This document shows positions 47,662 to 59,000 of a stretch of 64,000 nucleotides of DNA, one piece after another (the first letter of the stretch is position 1; every line of letters starts with the position of its first letter). This DNA is from Timema cristinae. Lineage: Eukaryota; Arthropoda; Insecta; Phasmatodea; Timematidae. The stretch spans positions 64,208,621-64,272,620 of the forward strand of contig JBCFYV010000001.1 in the NCBI GenBank assembly GCA_039000515.1, in the 5' to 3' direction. Under the pieces are notes generated by a model. It had not been told where the DNA came from, searched no databases, and worked only from the letters and a program-made list of their open reading frames with translations. Made by a program: the position numbers and the translations under genes.

Positions 47662-47891
47662 TTTGATGTCAAAAATTGTAATAAGCAAATATTTTTAGTT
47701 AAATTACTATTCAAAAATAAAAATATAAATGAGATGTACAAGTAACAGTTACACCGTCTCCGCCGATATTCCGCGCCGAACTATCCGCCCATGAGTAACG
47801 TCCCATAGAATTAACATGAGATTGGGCGTCCCAAGCGGAATTCCTGTGGAACATTTTCCTTCGGGGAGCAGCGGAAGACTAGAGGAGAGAT

Positions 47892-48004
47892 TTCCTCCCG
47901 TGTGCACCGAACTATTGGACCCTAGGTATTTTGCCTGGCCTTGCGGAGGTAGCGATGATTCCGCAGGACTTCCTCTCCGCGAAAATTCCTCCCGTGTGCA
48001 CCGA
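47892..48004. repeat. Duplicated terminal motif of the Harbinger element
   Basis: Two identical 19-bp copies, 47892-47910 and 47986-48004, of the terminal-repeat core in direct orientation. They could be paired binding sites for the transposase complex. Confidence 0.8.
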
Positions 48005-48010
48005 GCCTTA

Positions 48011-48394
48011 ACGGTCTGCGTTAGTCAAGTATGTTAACTATCCTGGGTTAGTAAATTATATAATTAAAGAGTATGGATTATATAAAAGTATAAATGCTGT
48101 AGTTTTAGTGGATATCCATCATTTAATGCAAAGATAACTTTTATTCTATTCAATATTTATGCTCAACAATTCAGTTATAAGAAACTTAATCAAAATCTTA
48201 CTGACTGAGGAAAAATATGAGAATATTAAATCAAAATACATTAACTAGAACTAACCATTTTTAAAAGAGGAAATGGAAAACAGTTGTACTCGAAAAACCT
48301 CTTGACATTTTGTTGAAATTAACCTCCTGACAACAAAGTTTGCCATTCATGCCCCTTCATCTCCCTGAATCCTCCTCTTTCCCCCAACCTTTCC
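48011..48394. other. No feature recognised
   Basis: AT-rich spacer after the Harbinger element. Confidence 0.4.
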
Positions 48395-48825
48395 TTCTAT
48401 GACGTCGTGCAGAAGACAATCCCTCCTAAAGAAGTGGCCGGGCGACCCAGAATGGTTTTCTTGTCGGTCACCCTCTTCCCCAGCAACACTTTCAAAACTC
48501 TCCAAGTTTGTCCTAAGAGTCCATGTTTCTGCTCCAAATGTAACATTTCATCAGTTTCTTCCTCAGTTTGTTGGTCAGCAGTAACCTCTTCTTGTTGTTG
48601 AAAGATTCCTTGGCTATGGCGATCCTAGACTTTTTTTTTAGCACCGTGTCTTACTACCCATTTGGATTATACGCTAGTGCAGTAGGCATCCTTTGTCAGC
48701 TGACTTCCCAAGTACTTGAACTGCTCTATGTCCTCCAACTCCTGGTTTTCAATTTTGATTTTTAGCTGCTCTTCATTTATTTGAAATCACCATAGCATTT
48801 GACTTCTCATGCCATATCTTTTCCG
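48395..48825 (-). mobile_element. LINE RT C-terminal fragment, split by an insertion
   Basis: Reading down from 48825: EVKCYGDF then KEEQLKIKIENQELEDIEQF, KYLGSQLTKDAYC, a break at 48677-48631, then SRIAIAKESFNNKKRL, LTNKLRKKLMKCYIWS and a stop-broken tail with ARPLL near 48425. KYLGS..T.D followed by SRIA.AK..F and KKL.KC..WS is the usual order after the RT fingers in many LINEs, so the two halves were once continuous. The fragment is 5'-truncated and decayed. Confidence 0.8.
48631..48677 (-). mobile_element. 47-bp SINE/LINE 3'-tail insertion in the LINE
   Basis: On - this reads AGCGTATAATCCAAATGGG, then AGTAAGACACGGTGCTA and an A9 tail. It is the 3' end common to SINE families 2 and 3, inserted between the KDAYC and SRIAIAK codons of the LINE. 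Only the tail is present, so this is an extreme 5' truncation. Confidence 0.75.
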
Positions 48826-48834
48826 TTATTGGTG

Positions 48835-48900
48835 ATGAGTGGTGTGAGTGATTGTGTTAGAGGTGGTGGGCGGTGCGGGTGATTGTACTACAGGTGAATG
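48835..48900. repeat. Left stub of the 62-bp GTG-rich minisatellite
   Basis: About one unit (GGTGGTGGGCGGTGCGGGTG, then ATTGTACTACAGGTGAATG), identical to the array at 51120-53432 and cut off by the insertion that begins at 48901. Confidence 0.85.
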
Positions 48901-50123
48901 TGCACCACACTTTTCCTACCAGGTATACGAGGGAATTATTTTAACCAGATTGATAAAGTGATTAGAATAACAAAAATAGATTTATTATAGCAGAAAAATA
49001 AAAGATATGATTGATTATAATAGATATACAAGAAAATAAGATAGAAGTTCCAGATTAATACTGTCTTGTCGTAACACGGGCAAGATCAAATGCAGTAGGC
49101 TTGAAGAGCAATGTTCAATTACAAAACAGCTGGACTGACTCCAGGCTATGGTTAGGTGATTCTAAAAGAAAACCAGTGAGGTAATTATAAACAAACGTTA
49201 ACTGGAAATGATATACATATAGTATTGTTAACACATTTATAACTTAAACTAGCTTGCTTGATTGGGACTTAAGAAAACTCCTTAAGAGACATTGTATAAA
49301 GAATATAAATAGAAAGGTTATTTGATTACATTAGTAGATGGCTAACTTACAGGTGTCTACACACAATAGTCCTATGGCCGGTCCTTTTCCTATTGGTACT
49401 TCCAGAGCATTCATAGTACATGTATTTACTGACCCACTCCCTGGGGTACATCAAAAATATAATTCATACACTACTAATACTCGGCCAATAGGTGCCAACA
49501 ACGGGCAAAGAGAAAAAAGGAATTATCTGCGCGGACCCCATATAGAAACAAGCAGAGTTCCGCGCTTTGCGCACCCATGATAATACATCACGTGAAGCAT
49601 GGCCACAAGAATGATTGAACACATTGAACACATTAACCCAACTGGGTCCTAGAAAAAGGATAGACAACCTGGCTGTAGCCATAAACACAATTGTGTAATC
49701 TTAAGGACTCAAAAGAGAAATATAGTGCTCGTTGAGATTAGCAACCATCTGGACTAAGTCCTTATTACATCTGTAGCTCGAGACTCCTATATTGAAGCTA
49801 TATCATATGGATATAGGAAAAGCATGGCCTCTTGGACTAATATAGCAAGTCTGAAGGACTTGAGCAACACTAGAGTTACTGTGACTACATCAACAGAGTT
49901 GGAATAATACAAAACCAAAATCTTGTCACTCTGACTGAAACAAGAAGTCAAATTAAACACAATAGTCGCCTCGACTATACTAAGTCTGAAATAAATAATA
50001 AGGCAGATGGACTTAATAAATAAATAATTTCTAATCTTTCGACTAAACAATAAGTTAGATGGACTTATTAACGTTGCCTCTATACTTAGGATAGTGGAGA
50101 GGATATTCCTTGTCGGCGTGGTG

Positions 50124-50490
50124 GTGAGAACCACGCCCAATACTCCTTGGCCACCGGTTCCTTCGTGAAGAGAGGTTTTTTCCTTGGAGGCGCGGCGGTG
50201 AGAACCACGCTCAATACTCCTTGGAGACCGGTTCCTTCGTGAAAAGAGGTTTTTTCTCGGAGGCGCGGCGGTGAGAACCACGCCCAACACTCCTTGGCCA
50301 CCGGTTCCTTCGTGAAGAGAGGTTTTTTCCTTGGAGGTGCGGCGGTGAGAACCACGCTCAATACTCCATGGCCACCGGTTCCTCCATGAAGAGAGGTTTT
50401 TTCTCAGTGGGGCGGCAGTGAGAACCACGCCCAATACTCCATGGCCACCGGTCCCTTCGTGGAGAGAAGTTCCTTCTTCAACGACGTTAT
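50124..50490. repeat. 74-bp tandem repeat, five copies, within the insertion
   Basis: Copies begin GTGAGAACCACGC at 50124, 50198, 50271, 50345 and 50418 (spacing 73-74 bp) and contain CCACCGGTTCCTTCGTG and AGAGAGGTTTTTTC. The GC content is higher than in the flanks. Confidence 0.9.
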
Positions 50491-51084
50491 GTGATAGAAT
50501 AATAAATCTGGAAGTACTTATTTTATACCCTTTCTCTGACTAGAACGGAACAAAAAAGAAATAGAAAAAGACGTAATAACACAGGTGGTGATAGGATGGA
50601 CTAAGGGTGAGGAAAAGGGGAGGTTTGAAGACACGCCGCCACGACACTGGCGCTCGAGGACCGTGGGAGTGAGCCTAACTTAGTTTTAGTTATTTTCTAC
50701 GAGTGGAGATGTAGTAAGTGGATGTGTTAGGACGCACCCTGTCGCCATACTTGTTGAATATTTTTCTAGAAGGCATGTTGGCGTTATTCGATCCCATCCA
50801 GCCACTGTGAGTAAGTTATGAAGCATATTATTCCTGAATGTATTAGTTTTATTTATCTTCTTTGGATTCCACTATTGTAAGTTTAGTATTTTTATGCAGA
50901 TTAGTATTATTAAAATCCTTTGTAGTATTTTCTATTGAGAGCACGTGGATCATATCCGAGTTCATCCAGTCGTTAACAGTAGGTTTTGAAGGATATTATT
51001 ATTAAATATCTCAAATATAATCCTCTTCTTTGGATTTTGCCAAAATAATTATTATAACTTCGTATTTTTATGTAGCCTAAATTG

Positions 51085-51119
51085 TGTAGGTGTCAACTTT
51101 ACATGGTTGACACGCTACA
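51085..51119. other. Terminal hairpin of the 2.2-kb insertion
   Basis: TGTAG-GTGTCAAC, an 8-base loop, GTTGACAC-G-CTACA: a 13-bp stem with one bulged G that ends exactly at the insertion boundary. Confidence 0.7.
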
Positions 51120-53432
51120 AATGTGTTATAGGTGATTAGGGGAGTGGGTGAATGTGTTATAGATGGTGGGCGCTGCGGGTGATTGTACTACAGGTGAATG
51201 TGTTATAGGTGATTAGGGGAGTGGATGAATGTGTTATAGGTGGTGGGCGGTGCGGGTGATTGTACTACAGGTGAATGTGTTATAGGTGATTAGGGAGTGG
51301 ATGAATGTGTTATAGGTGGTGGGCGGTGCGGGTGATTGTACTACAGGTGATTAGGGGAGTGGGTGAATGTGTTATAGGTGGTGGGCGGTGCGGTTGATTG
51401 TACTACAGGTGATTAGGGGAGTGGGTGAATGTGTTATAGGTGGTGGGCGGTGCGGGTGATTGTACTACAGGTGAATGTGTTATAGGTGATTAGGGGAGTG
51501 GGTGAATGTGTTATAGGTGATTAGGGGAGTGGGTGAATGTGTTATAGGTGGTGGGCGGTGCGGGTGATTGTACTACAGGTGATTAGGGGAGTGGGTGAAT
51601 GTGTTAATAGGTGGTGGGCGGTGCGGGTGATTGTACTACAGGTGATTAGGGGAGTGGGTGAATGTGTTATAGGTGGTGGGCGGTGCGGGTGATTGTACTA
51701 CAGGTGATTAGGGGAGTGGGTGAATGTGTTATAGGTGGTGGGCGGTGCGGGTGATTGTACTACAGGTGATTAGGGGAGTGGGTGAATGTGTTATAGGTGG
51801 TGGGCGGTGCGGGTGATTGTACTACAGGTGAATGTGTTATAGGTGATTAGGGGAGTGGATGAATGTGTTATAGGTGGTGGGCGGTGCGGGTGATTGTACT
51901 ACAGGTGATTAGGGGAGTGGGTGATTGTGTTATAGGTGGTGGGCGGTGCGGGTGATTGTACTACAGGTGATTAGGGGAGTGGGTGAATGTGTTATAGGTG
52001 GTGGGCGGTGCGGGTGATTGTACTACAGGTGATTAGGGGAGTGGGTGAATGTGTTATAGGTGGTGGGCGGTGCGGGTGATTGTACTACAGGTGATTAGGG
52101 GAGTGGGTGAATGTGTTATAGGTGGTGGGCGGTGCGGGTGATTGTACTACAGGTGAATGTGTTATAGGTGATTAGGGGAGTGGATGAATGTGTTATAGGT
52201 GGTGGGCGGTGCGGGTGATTGTACTACAGGTGATTAGGGGAGTGGGTGAATGTGTTATAGGTGGTGGGCGGTGCGGGTGATTGTACTACAGGTGATTAGG
52301 GGAGTGGGTGAATGTGTTATAGGTGGTGGGCGGTGCGGGTGATTGTACTACAGGTGATTAGGGGAGTGGGTGAATGTGTTATAGGTGGTGGGCGGTGCGG
52401 GTGATTGTACTACAGGTGATTAGGGGAGTGGGTGAATGTGTTATAGGTGGTGGGCGGTGCGGGTGATTGTACTACAGGTGAATGTGTTATAGGTGATTAG
52501 GGGAGTGGGTGAATGTGTTATAGGTGATTAGGGGAGTGGGTGAATGTGTTATAGGTGGTGGGCGGTGCGGGTGATTGTACTACAGGTGATTAGGGGAGTG
52601 GGTGAATGTGTTATAGGTGGTGGGCGGTGCGGGTGATTGTACTACAGGTGATTAGGGGAGTGGGTGAATGTGTTATAGGTGGTGGGCGGTGCAGGTGATT
52701 GTACTACAGGTGAATGTGTTATAGGTGATTAGGGGAGTGGATGAATGTGTTATAGGTGGTGGGTGGTGCGGGTGATTGTACTACAGGTGATTAGGGGAGT
52801 GGGTGAATGTGTTATAGGTGGTGGGCGGTGCGGGTGATTGTACTACAGGTGATTAGGGGAGTGGGTGAATGTGTTATAGGTGGTGGGCGGTGCGGGTGAT
52901 TGTACTACAGGTGATTAGGGAGAGTGGGTGAATGTGTTATAGGTGGTGGGCGGTGCGGGTGATTGTACTACAGGTGATTAGGGGAGTGGGTGAATGTGTT
53001 ATAGGTGGTGGGCGGTGCGGGTGATTGTACTACAGGTGATTAGGGGAGTGGGTGAATGTGTTATAGGTGGTGGGCGGTGCGGGTGATTGTACTACAGGTG
53101 AATGTGTTATAGGTGATTAGGGGAGTGGATGAATGTGTTATAGGTGGTGGGCGGTGCGGGTGATTGTACTACAGGTGATTAGGGGAGTGGGTGAATGTGT
53201 TATAGGTGGTGGGCGGTGCGGGTGATTGTACTACAGGTGAATGTGTTATAGGTGATTAGGGGAGTGGATGAATGTGTTATAGGTGGTGGGCGGTGCGGGT
53301 GATTGTACTACAGGTGATTAGGGGAGTGGGTGAATGTGTTATAGGTGGTGGGCGGTGCGGGTGATTGTACTACAGGTGAATGTGTTATAGGTGATTAGGG
53401 GAGTGGGTGAATGTGTTATAGGTGATAATTGG
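51120..53432. repeat. 62-bp GTG-rich minisatellite, main array
   Basis: The base unit is GTGATTAGGGGAGTGGGTGA, ATGTGTTATAGGTGGTGGGC, GGTGCGGGTGATTGTACTAC, AG. About every fourth to sixth unit carries an extra GTGAATGTGTTATAG, giving a higher-order pattern. It is very G-rich on +, with GGTGGTGGGCGGTGCGGG as a possible quadruplex-forming segment. Confidence 0.95.
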
Positions 53433-54536
53433 TGTGAAGGGGTGGGCTAAATTGTGATTTTCCGATATCGATGATTACCGTGACAGTGACTGTAAAATAT
53501 AAGTGATTTATATCAGTGATTATTCACGGTGACTGGTAGTTACAGTGTTTTATTGAATGATATTTATTCATGGTCACAGTTGTTGCTGTATCGATATTTT
53601 GCTCGTCACCACGCTTTACTAAAGCCTACCATTCTTGTCACTAAGTGTTAACAAAGTAATGTGTTGGACCGTAGATAGAAACACGAGGTTGCCAACTTTC
53701 CGGTCTCTAGAAATTAACAAATAACAGATTTATTTATGTTAAACTGAACAAAATTCACGTTGGGAATCAACGGACTAAGAACAAAGACTAACTATGAGGA
53801 ATATTACTATACAATATTGCTTTATTAAATGTAAATTATTATTTCGACTATACCTTCTGTATAGTATATAATTATTATGTTTGAGTAGAAGAGTAAACTT
53901 GAGAAACATCCAACATGTTATTGTATTGAAAAGTTTAAGGAGCGAGAGTACGCTGCCACAAAGTAAATAAGTTGAGGTTGCTTTCAAAGCATGTTTATTG
54001 AAACATGAGAATTAAGGACATAGACCGCTACTGCCTGCACCTCTGAGTCACCATATCACCAGACGCAACCGATATTGTGTCAGTCTCGGTCGTAGCTTTC
54101 ATAGTGGAATGCTGCTGTCACCGGTCACTAATATCTCAATCACTGATACTTTTGAGAGCCAGTCACTGGGAGTGACGGTGAAAAGATCACCATCAATGAA
54201 ATATTGCCCATCTATAGTGATTTGGGTGATTGTGATGAGCGGTATAGGTGATATGTTTTATAGTGGGTTACAGTGCAGGAGAGAAGGGTAGTTTTTAAAA
54301 TGATTTTGTTTATATAACGCAAGTGGCCTCTCCGCCCTTTGTAACAAAAAAAACTCTGAATATGGCGCTGATGTGAACTTTTATTATTGCTATTATTATG
54401 TTCAGCTCAGATATTTCACACACCTGTCGTCAACCCCGCTTGGATTATGTGTGGTCATAGTTCTCACGTACCCTCTGGATCCGGATGCAGTGTCTAGAAG
54501 AGCTCGGATAGTTTCTTATGACCCCCAGGGGCTTGT
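53433..54536. other. Unassigned spacer
   Basis: Unique sequence. About 54220-54275 has degenerate text like the 62-bp unit (GTGATGAGCGGTATAGGTG), perhaps an eroded outlier of that array. No gene recognised. Confidence 0.4.
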
Positions 54537-54540
54537 TTCG

Positions 54541-55229
54541 CGGGAACGAACCGGATAGGAAGGATGGTTCGGCGAGTTACCGCGGTGAACCGGATAGGAA
54601 GGGTGGTTCGGCGAGTTACCACGGTGAACCGGATAGGAAGGTGGTTCAGCGAGTTACCGCGGTGAACCGGATAGGAAGGGTGGTTCGGCGAGTTACCGCG
54701 GTGAACCGGACAGGAAGGATGGTTCGGCGAGTTACCGCGGTGAACCGAACAGGAAGGATGGTTCGGCGAGTTACCGCGGTGAACCGGATAGGAAGGGTGG
54801 TTCGGCGAGTTACCGCGGTGAACCGGATAGGAAGGGTGGTTCGGCGAGTTACCACGGTGAACCGGATAGGAAGGGTGGTTCAGCGAGTTACCGCGGTGAA
54901 CCGGATAGGAAGGGTGGTTCGGCGAGTTACCGCGGTGAACCGGACAGGAAGGGTGGTTCGGCGAGTTACCGCGGTGAACCGGATAGGAAGGGTGGTTCGG
55001 CGAGTTACCGCGGTGAACCGGACAGGAAGGATGGTTCGGCGAGTTACCGCGGTGAACCGGGTAGGAAGGGTGGTTCGGCGAGTTTCCGCGGTGAACCGGA
55101 TAGGAAGGGTGGTTCGGCGAGTTTCCGCGGTGAACCGGACAGGAAGGATGGTTCGGCGAGTTTCCGCGGTGAACCGAACAGGAAGGATGGTTCGGCGAGT
55201 TACCGCGGTGAACCGGATAGGAAGGGTGA
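54541..55229. repeat. 39-bp minisatellite
   Basis: About 18 copies of AACCGGATAGGAAGGGTGGT, TCGGCGAGTTACCGCGGTG, with GATAGG/GACAGG/GAACAGG, GGATGG/GGGTGG and TTACC/TTTCC variants. The unit is divisible by three, so long open frames on both strands (for example 54518-55279) are artefacts. It lies just inside the LTR at 55240-55529. Confidence 0.95.
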
Positions 55230-55239
55230 TTGGTTATGG

Positions 55240-55529
55240 TGGGCGGCTGAATGACGAAGAAACAGACACAAACTATTGATGATGGTTTATTACTCGAGAG
55301 GCCGAGACCAAGCGTGGAGCTCTGCTCCCGTTGACTGATGCCATTAAGCGGTCTGTTAGCTCCTTTTATCCCCCCCCAGACAGGTCGTTCGGGAGCGCTC
55401 GGCTTGCCACCGAGCGGCCACGAAGTAAATGAGGGGAATGTTGGCTAGCGACATTGAACATAAAAGGGGGGGGGAGGGGTAGGGTATGACTGGGCAGACT
55501 GGCCGCTTTGGGAATGCAAGAGCGTTACA
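55240..55529 (-). mobile_element. Probable LTR of a retrotransposon
   Basis: On - it starts TGTAACGCTCTTGC (55529), has a TATA-like GATAAAAGG (about 55361-55369), then GAGCAGAGCTCCACGC, then an AATAAA (55291-55286) and a GT/T-rich stretch TTTGTGTCTGTTTC. This promoter/poly(A) order is that of a Pol II LTR. The 3' boundary is near GCCCACCATAACC (about 55235). The 39-bp array begins at once beyond it, where a primer site and leader would be. Superfamily not determined. Confidence 0.55.
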
Positions 55530-56010
55530 TTGAAATTAGGATTAGAGGGGTGGTAACAAACCTTACAATGAAAAGAATTCTCTTTCAGAATAAAACAATA
55601 ACTTTCTAAGATGGATAGTCTTATTGAAAATATCCAGATTTGACAGCTCTAATAAGAGGAGGGGATAGGAGTTATTGTTAACTTTGTATTTCAACTAAAA
55701 TATTTCATGTTATAATTCCAAAACGCCCTATACTTCATGACAAGAGTTGGCAATGAAGGACAAAACTTCCTATCTCTCGTGCTTTTTTTTTATTTTCTTC
55801 TTATTAAGTTTTTCATTTATTTGTCCATCCTTAATGAAAAACTTATAGCCCCAGCACCCTGATCCCCAGATTCAATGGATATAAATAAAGTCAAAAATAA
55901 AACAATAAAGCTAATTTTTTAGACATTTGAATCTAAAGTAAAGCAATGTTTATGGTAGATATGTCCTGATGGCACCGAATAACGCTTATAGGGATCATCA
56001 GCTCCAGTTT
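55530..56010. other. No feature recognised
   Basis: AT-rich spacer between the LTR and the 51-bp array. Confidence 0.4.
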
Positions 56011-56012
56011 TC

Positions 56013-59000
56013 CCGGGTGTGGTTAGTAAGCGCTCTCTGTCTACATGTTCCAGCTCCAGTTTTCCGGGTGTGGTTAGTAAGCGCTCTCTGTCTACATGTT
56101 CCAGCTCCAGTTTTCCGGGTGTGGTTAGTAAGCGCTCTCTGTCTACATGTTCCAGTTTTCCGGGTGTGGTTAGTAAGCGCTCTCTGTCTACATGTTCCAG
56201 CTCCAGTTTTCCGGGTGTGGTTAGTAAGCGCTCTCTGTCTACATGTTCCAGCTCCAGTTTTCCAGGTGTAGTTAGTGAGCGCTCTTTCTCTACATGTTCC
56301 AGCTCCAGTTTTCCAGGTGTGGTTAGTAAGCGCTCTCTGTCTACATGTCCCAGCTCCAGTTTTTCAGGTGTGGTTAGTAAGCGCTCTCTGTCTACATGTT
56401 CCAGCTCCAGTTTTCCGGGTGTGGTTAGTAAGCGCTCTCTGTCTACATGTTCCAGCTCCAGTTTTCCAGGTGTGGTTAGTGAGCGCTCTCCGTCTACATG
56501 TTCCAGCTCCAGTTTCCCGGGTGTGGTTAGTGAGCGCTCTCTGTCTACATGTTCCAGCTCCAGTTTTCCAGGTGTGGTTAGTGAGCGCTCTCTGTCTACA
56601 TGTTCCAGCTCCAGTTTTCCAGGTGTGGTTAGTGAGCGCTCTCCGTCTACATGTTCCAGCTCCAGTTTCCCGGGTGTGGTTAGTAAGCGCTCTCCGTCTA
56701 CATGTTCCAGCTCCAGTTTCCCGGGTGTGGTTAGTGAGCGCTCTCTGTCTACATGTTCCAGTTCCAGTTTTCCAGGTGTGATTAGTGAGCGCTCTCTGTC
56801 TACATGTTCCAGCTCCAGTTTCCCGGGTGTGGTTAGTGAGCGCTCTCCGTCTACATGTTCCAGCTCCAGTTTCCCGGGTGTGGTTAGTAAGCGCTCTCTG
56901 TCTACATGTTCCAGCTCCAGTTTTCCAGGTGTGGTTAGTGAGCGCTCTCTGTCTACATGTTCCAGCTCCAGTTTCCCGGGTGTGGTTAGTAAGCGCTCTC
57001 TGTCTACATGTTCCAGCTCCAGTTTTCCAGGTGTGGTTAGTGAGCGCTCTCCGTCTACATGTTCCAGCTCCAGTTTCCCGGGTGTGGTTAGTGAGCGCTC
57101 TCTGTCTACATGTTCCAGCTCCAGTTTCCCGGGTGTGGTTAGTAAGCGCTCTCTGTCTACATGTTCCAGCTCCAGTTTCCCGGTGTGGTTAGTAAGCGCT
57201 CTCCGTCTACATGTTCCAGCTCCAGTTTTCCAGGTGTGGTTAGTGAGCGCTCTCCGTCTACATGTTCCAGCTCCAGTTTCCCGGGTGTGGTTAGTGAGCG
57301 CTCTCTGTCTACATGTTCCAGCTCCAGTTTTCCAGGTGTGGTTAGTGAGCGCTCTCCGTCTACATGTTCCAGCTCCAGTTTCCCGGGTGTGGTTAGTGAG
57401 CGCTCTCCGTCTACATGTTCCAGCTCCAGTTTCCCGGGTGTGGTTAGTGAGCGCTCTCTGTCTACATGTTCCAGCTCCAGTTTTCCAGGTGTGGTTAGTG
57501 AGCGCTCTCCGTCTACATGTTCCAGCTCCAGTTTCCCGGTGTGGTTAGTGAGCGCTCTCTGTCTACATGTTCCAGCTCCAGTTTCCGGGTGTGGTTAGTA
57601 AGCGCTCTCTGTCTACATGTTCCAGCTCCAGTTTCCCGGGTGTGGTTAGTAAGCGCTCTCCGTCTACATGTTCCAGCTCCAGTTTCCCGGGTGTGGTTAG
57701 TGAGCGCTCTCTGTCTACATGTTCCAGTTCCAGTTTTCCAGGTGTGATTAGTGAGCGCTCTCTGTCTACATGTTCCAGCTCCAGTTTTCCAGGTGTGGTT
57801 AGTGAGCGCTCTCCGTCTACATGTTCCAGCTCCAGTTTCCCGGGTGTGGTTAGTAAGCGCTCTCTGTCTACATGTCCCAGCTCCAGTTTCCCAGGTGTTG
57901 TTAGTAAGCGCTCTCTGTCTACATGTTCCAGCTCCAGTTTTCCAGGTGTGGTTAGTGAGCGCTCTCCGTCTACATGTTCCAGTTCCAGTTTTCCAGGTGT
58001 GGTTAGTAAGCGCTCTCTGTCTACATGTTCCAGCTCCAGTTCCCCGGGTGTGGTTAGTGAGCGCTCTCTGTCTACATGTTCCAGCTCCAGTTTACCGGGT
58101 GTGGTTAGTGAGCGCTCTCCGTCTACATGTTCCAGCTCCAGTTTCCCGGGTGTGGTTAGTAAGCGCTCTCCGTCTACATGTTCCAGCTCCAGTTTCCCGG
58201 GTGTTGTTAGTAAGCGCTCTCTGTCTACATGTTCCAGCTCCAGTTTTCCAGGTGTGATTAGTAAGCGCTCTCTGTCTACATGTTCCAGCTCCAGTTTTCC
58301 AGGTGTGGTTAGTAAGCGCTCTCTGTCTACATGTTCCAGCTCCAGTTTTCCAGGTGTGGTTAGTAAGCGCTCTCTGTCTACATGTTCCAGCTCCAGTTTT
58401 CCAGGTGTGGTTAGTAAGCGCTCTCTGTCTACATGTTCCAGCTCCAGTTTTCCAGGTGTGGTTAGTAAGCGCTCTCTGTCTACATGTTCCAGCTCCAGTT
58501 TTCCAGGTGTGTTAGTAAGCGCTCTCTGTCTACATGTTCCAGCTCCAGTTTTCCCAGGTGTGTTAGTAAGCGCTCTCTGTCTACATGTTCCAGCTCCAGT
58601 TTCTCAGGTGTGGTTAGTAAGCGCTCTCTGTCTACATGTTCCAGCTCCAGTTTTCCAGGTGTGGTTAGTAAGCGCTCTCTGTCTACATGTTCCAGCTCCA
58701 GTTTCCCAGGTGTGGTTAGTAAGCGCTCTCTGTCTACATGTTCCAGCTCCAGTTTTCCGGTGTGGTTAGTAGCGCTCTCTGTCTACATGTTCAGCTCCAG
58801 TTTTCCGGTGTTGTTAGTAAGCGCTCTCTGTCTACATGTTCCAGCTCCAGTTTCCAGGGTGTGATTAGTAAGCGCTCTCTGTCTACATGTTCCAGCTCCA
58901 GTTTTCAGGTGTGGTTAGTAAGCGCTCTCTGTCTACATGTTCCAGCTCCAGTTTCCCGGTGTTGTTAGTGAGCGCTCTCTGTCTACATGTTCCAGCTCCA

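Larger units (their letters stand above)
43548..48010. mobile_element. PIF/Harbinger transposon, complete ends
   Basis: The element proper is 43551-48007, flanked by TTA on both sides (43548-43550, 48008-48010), the 3-bp duplication of this superfamily. The left terminus is GGCTCAGTGCACACGGGAGG and the right, reversed, GGCTCGGTGCACACGGGAGG; the match extends about 25 bp. A further copy of the terminal core, TTCCTCCCGTGTGCACCGA, lies at 47892-47910, exactly 94 bp inside the terminal copy at 47986-48004. It carries the two genes usual for Harbinger: a DDE transposase on + and a MADF/BESS DNA-binding protein on -. A SINE sits in the transposase intron. Confidence 0.92.
48901..51119. mobile_element. 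2.2-kb TG...CA insertion in the minisatellite (LTR-like)
   Basis: The insertion begins TGCACCACAC, ends CACGCTACA, and is flanked by AATG on both sides (48897-48900, 51120-51123). Removing it restores the array's normal GTGAATGTGTTATAGG. TG...CA ends and a 4-bp duplication suggest an LTR or solo LTR. A TGGCGCTCGAGG near 50650 looks like a primer-binding site, so 48901-50648 could be an LTR followed by 470 bp of leader. No coding domain is recognised; the open frames on - at 49787-50434 come from the internal 74-bp repeat. The last 35 bp form a hairpin. Confidence 0.6.

Noticed and set aside
49787..50434. 215-residue minus-strand open frame
   Set aside because: Mostly translation of the five 74-bp repeats, with a low-complexity remainder and no domain.
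54518..55279. Open frame of 253 residues with a VNRIGRVVRRVTA repeat
   Set aside because: Translation of the 39-bp minisatellite; both strands are open, and there is no independent evidence of coding.
56019..58769. Open frames of 509 and 400 residues with a SKRSLSTCSSSSFPGVV repeat
   Set aside because: They are translations of a 51-bp minisatellite. All three frames are open, there is no unique N- or C-terminal domain, and the unit length is a multiple of three.
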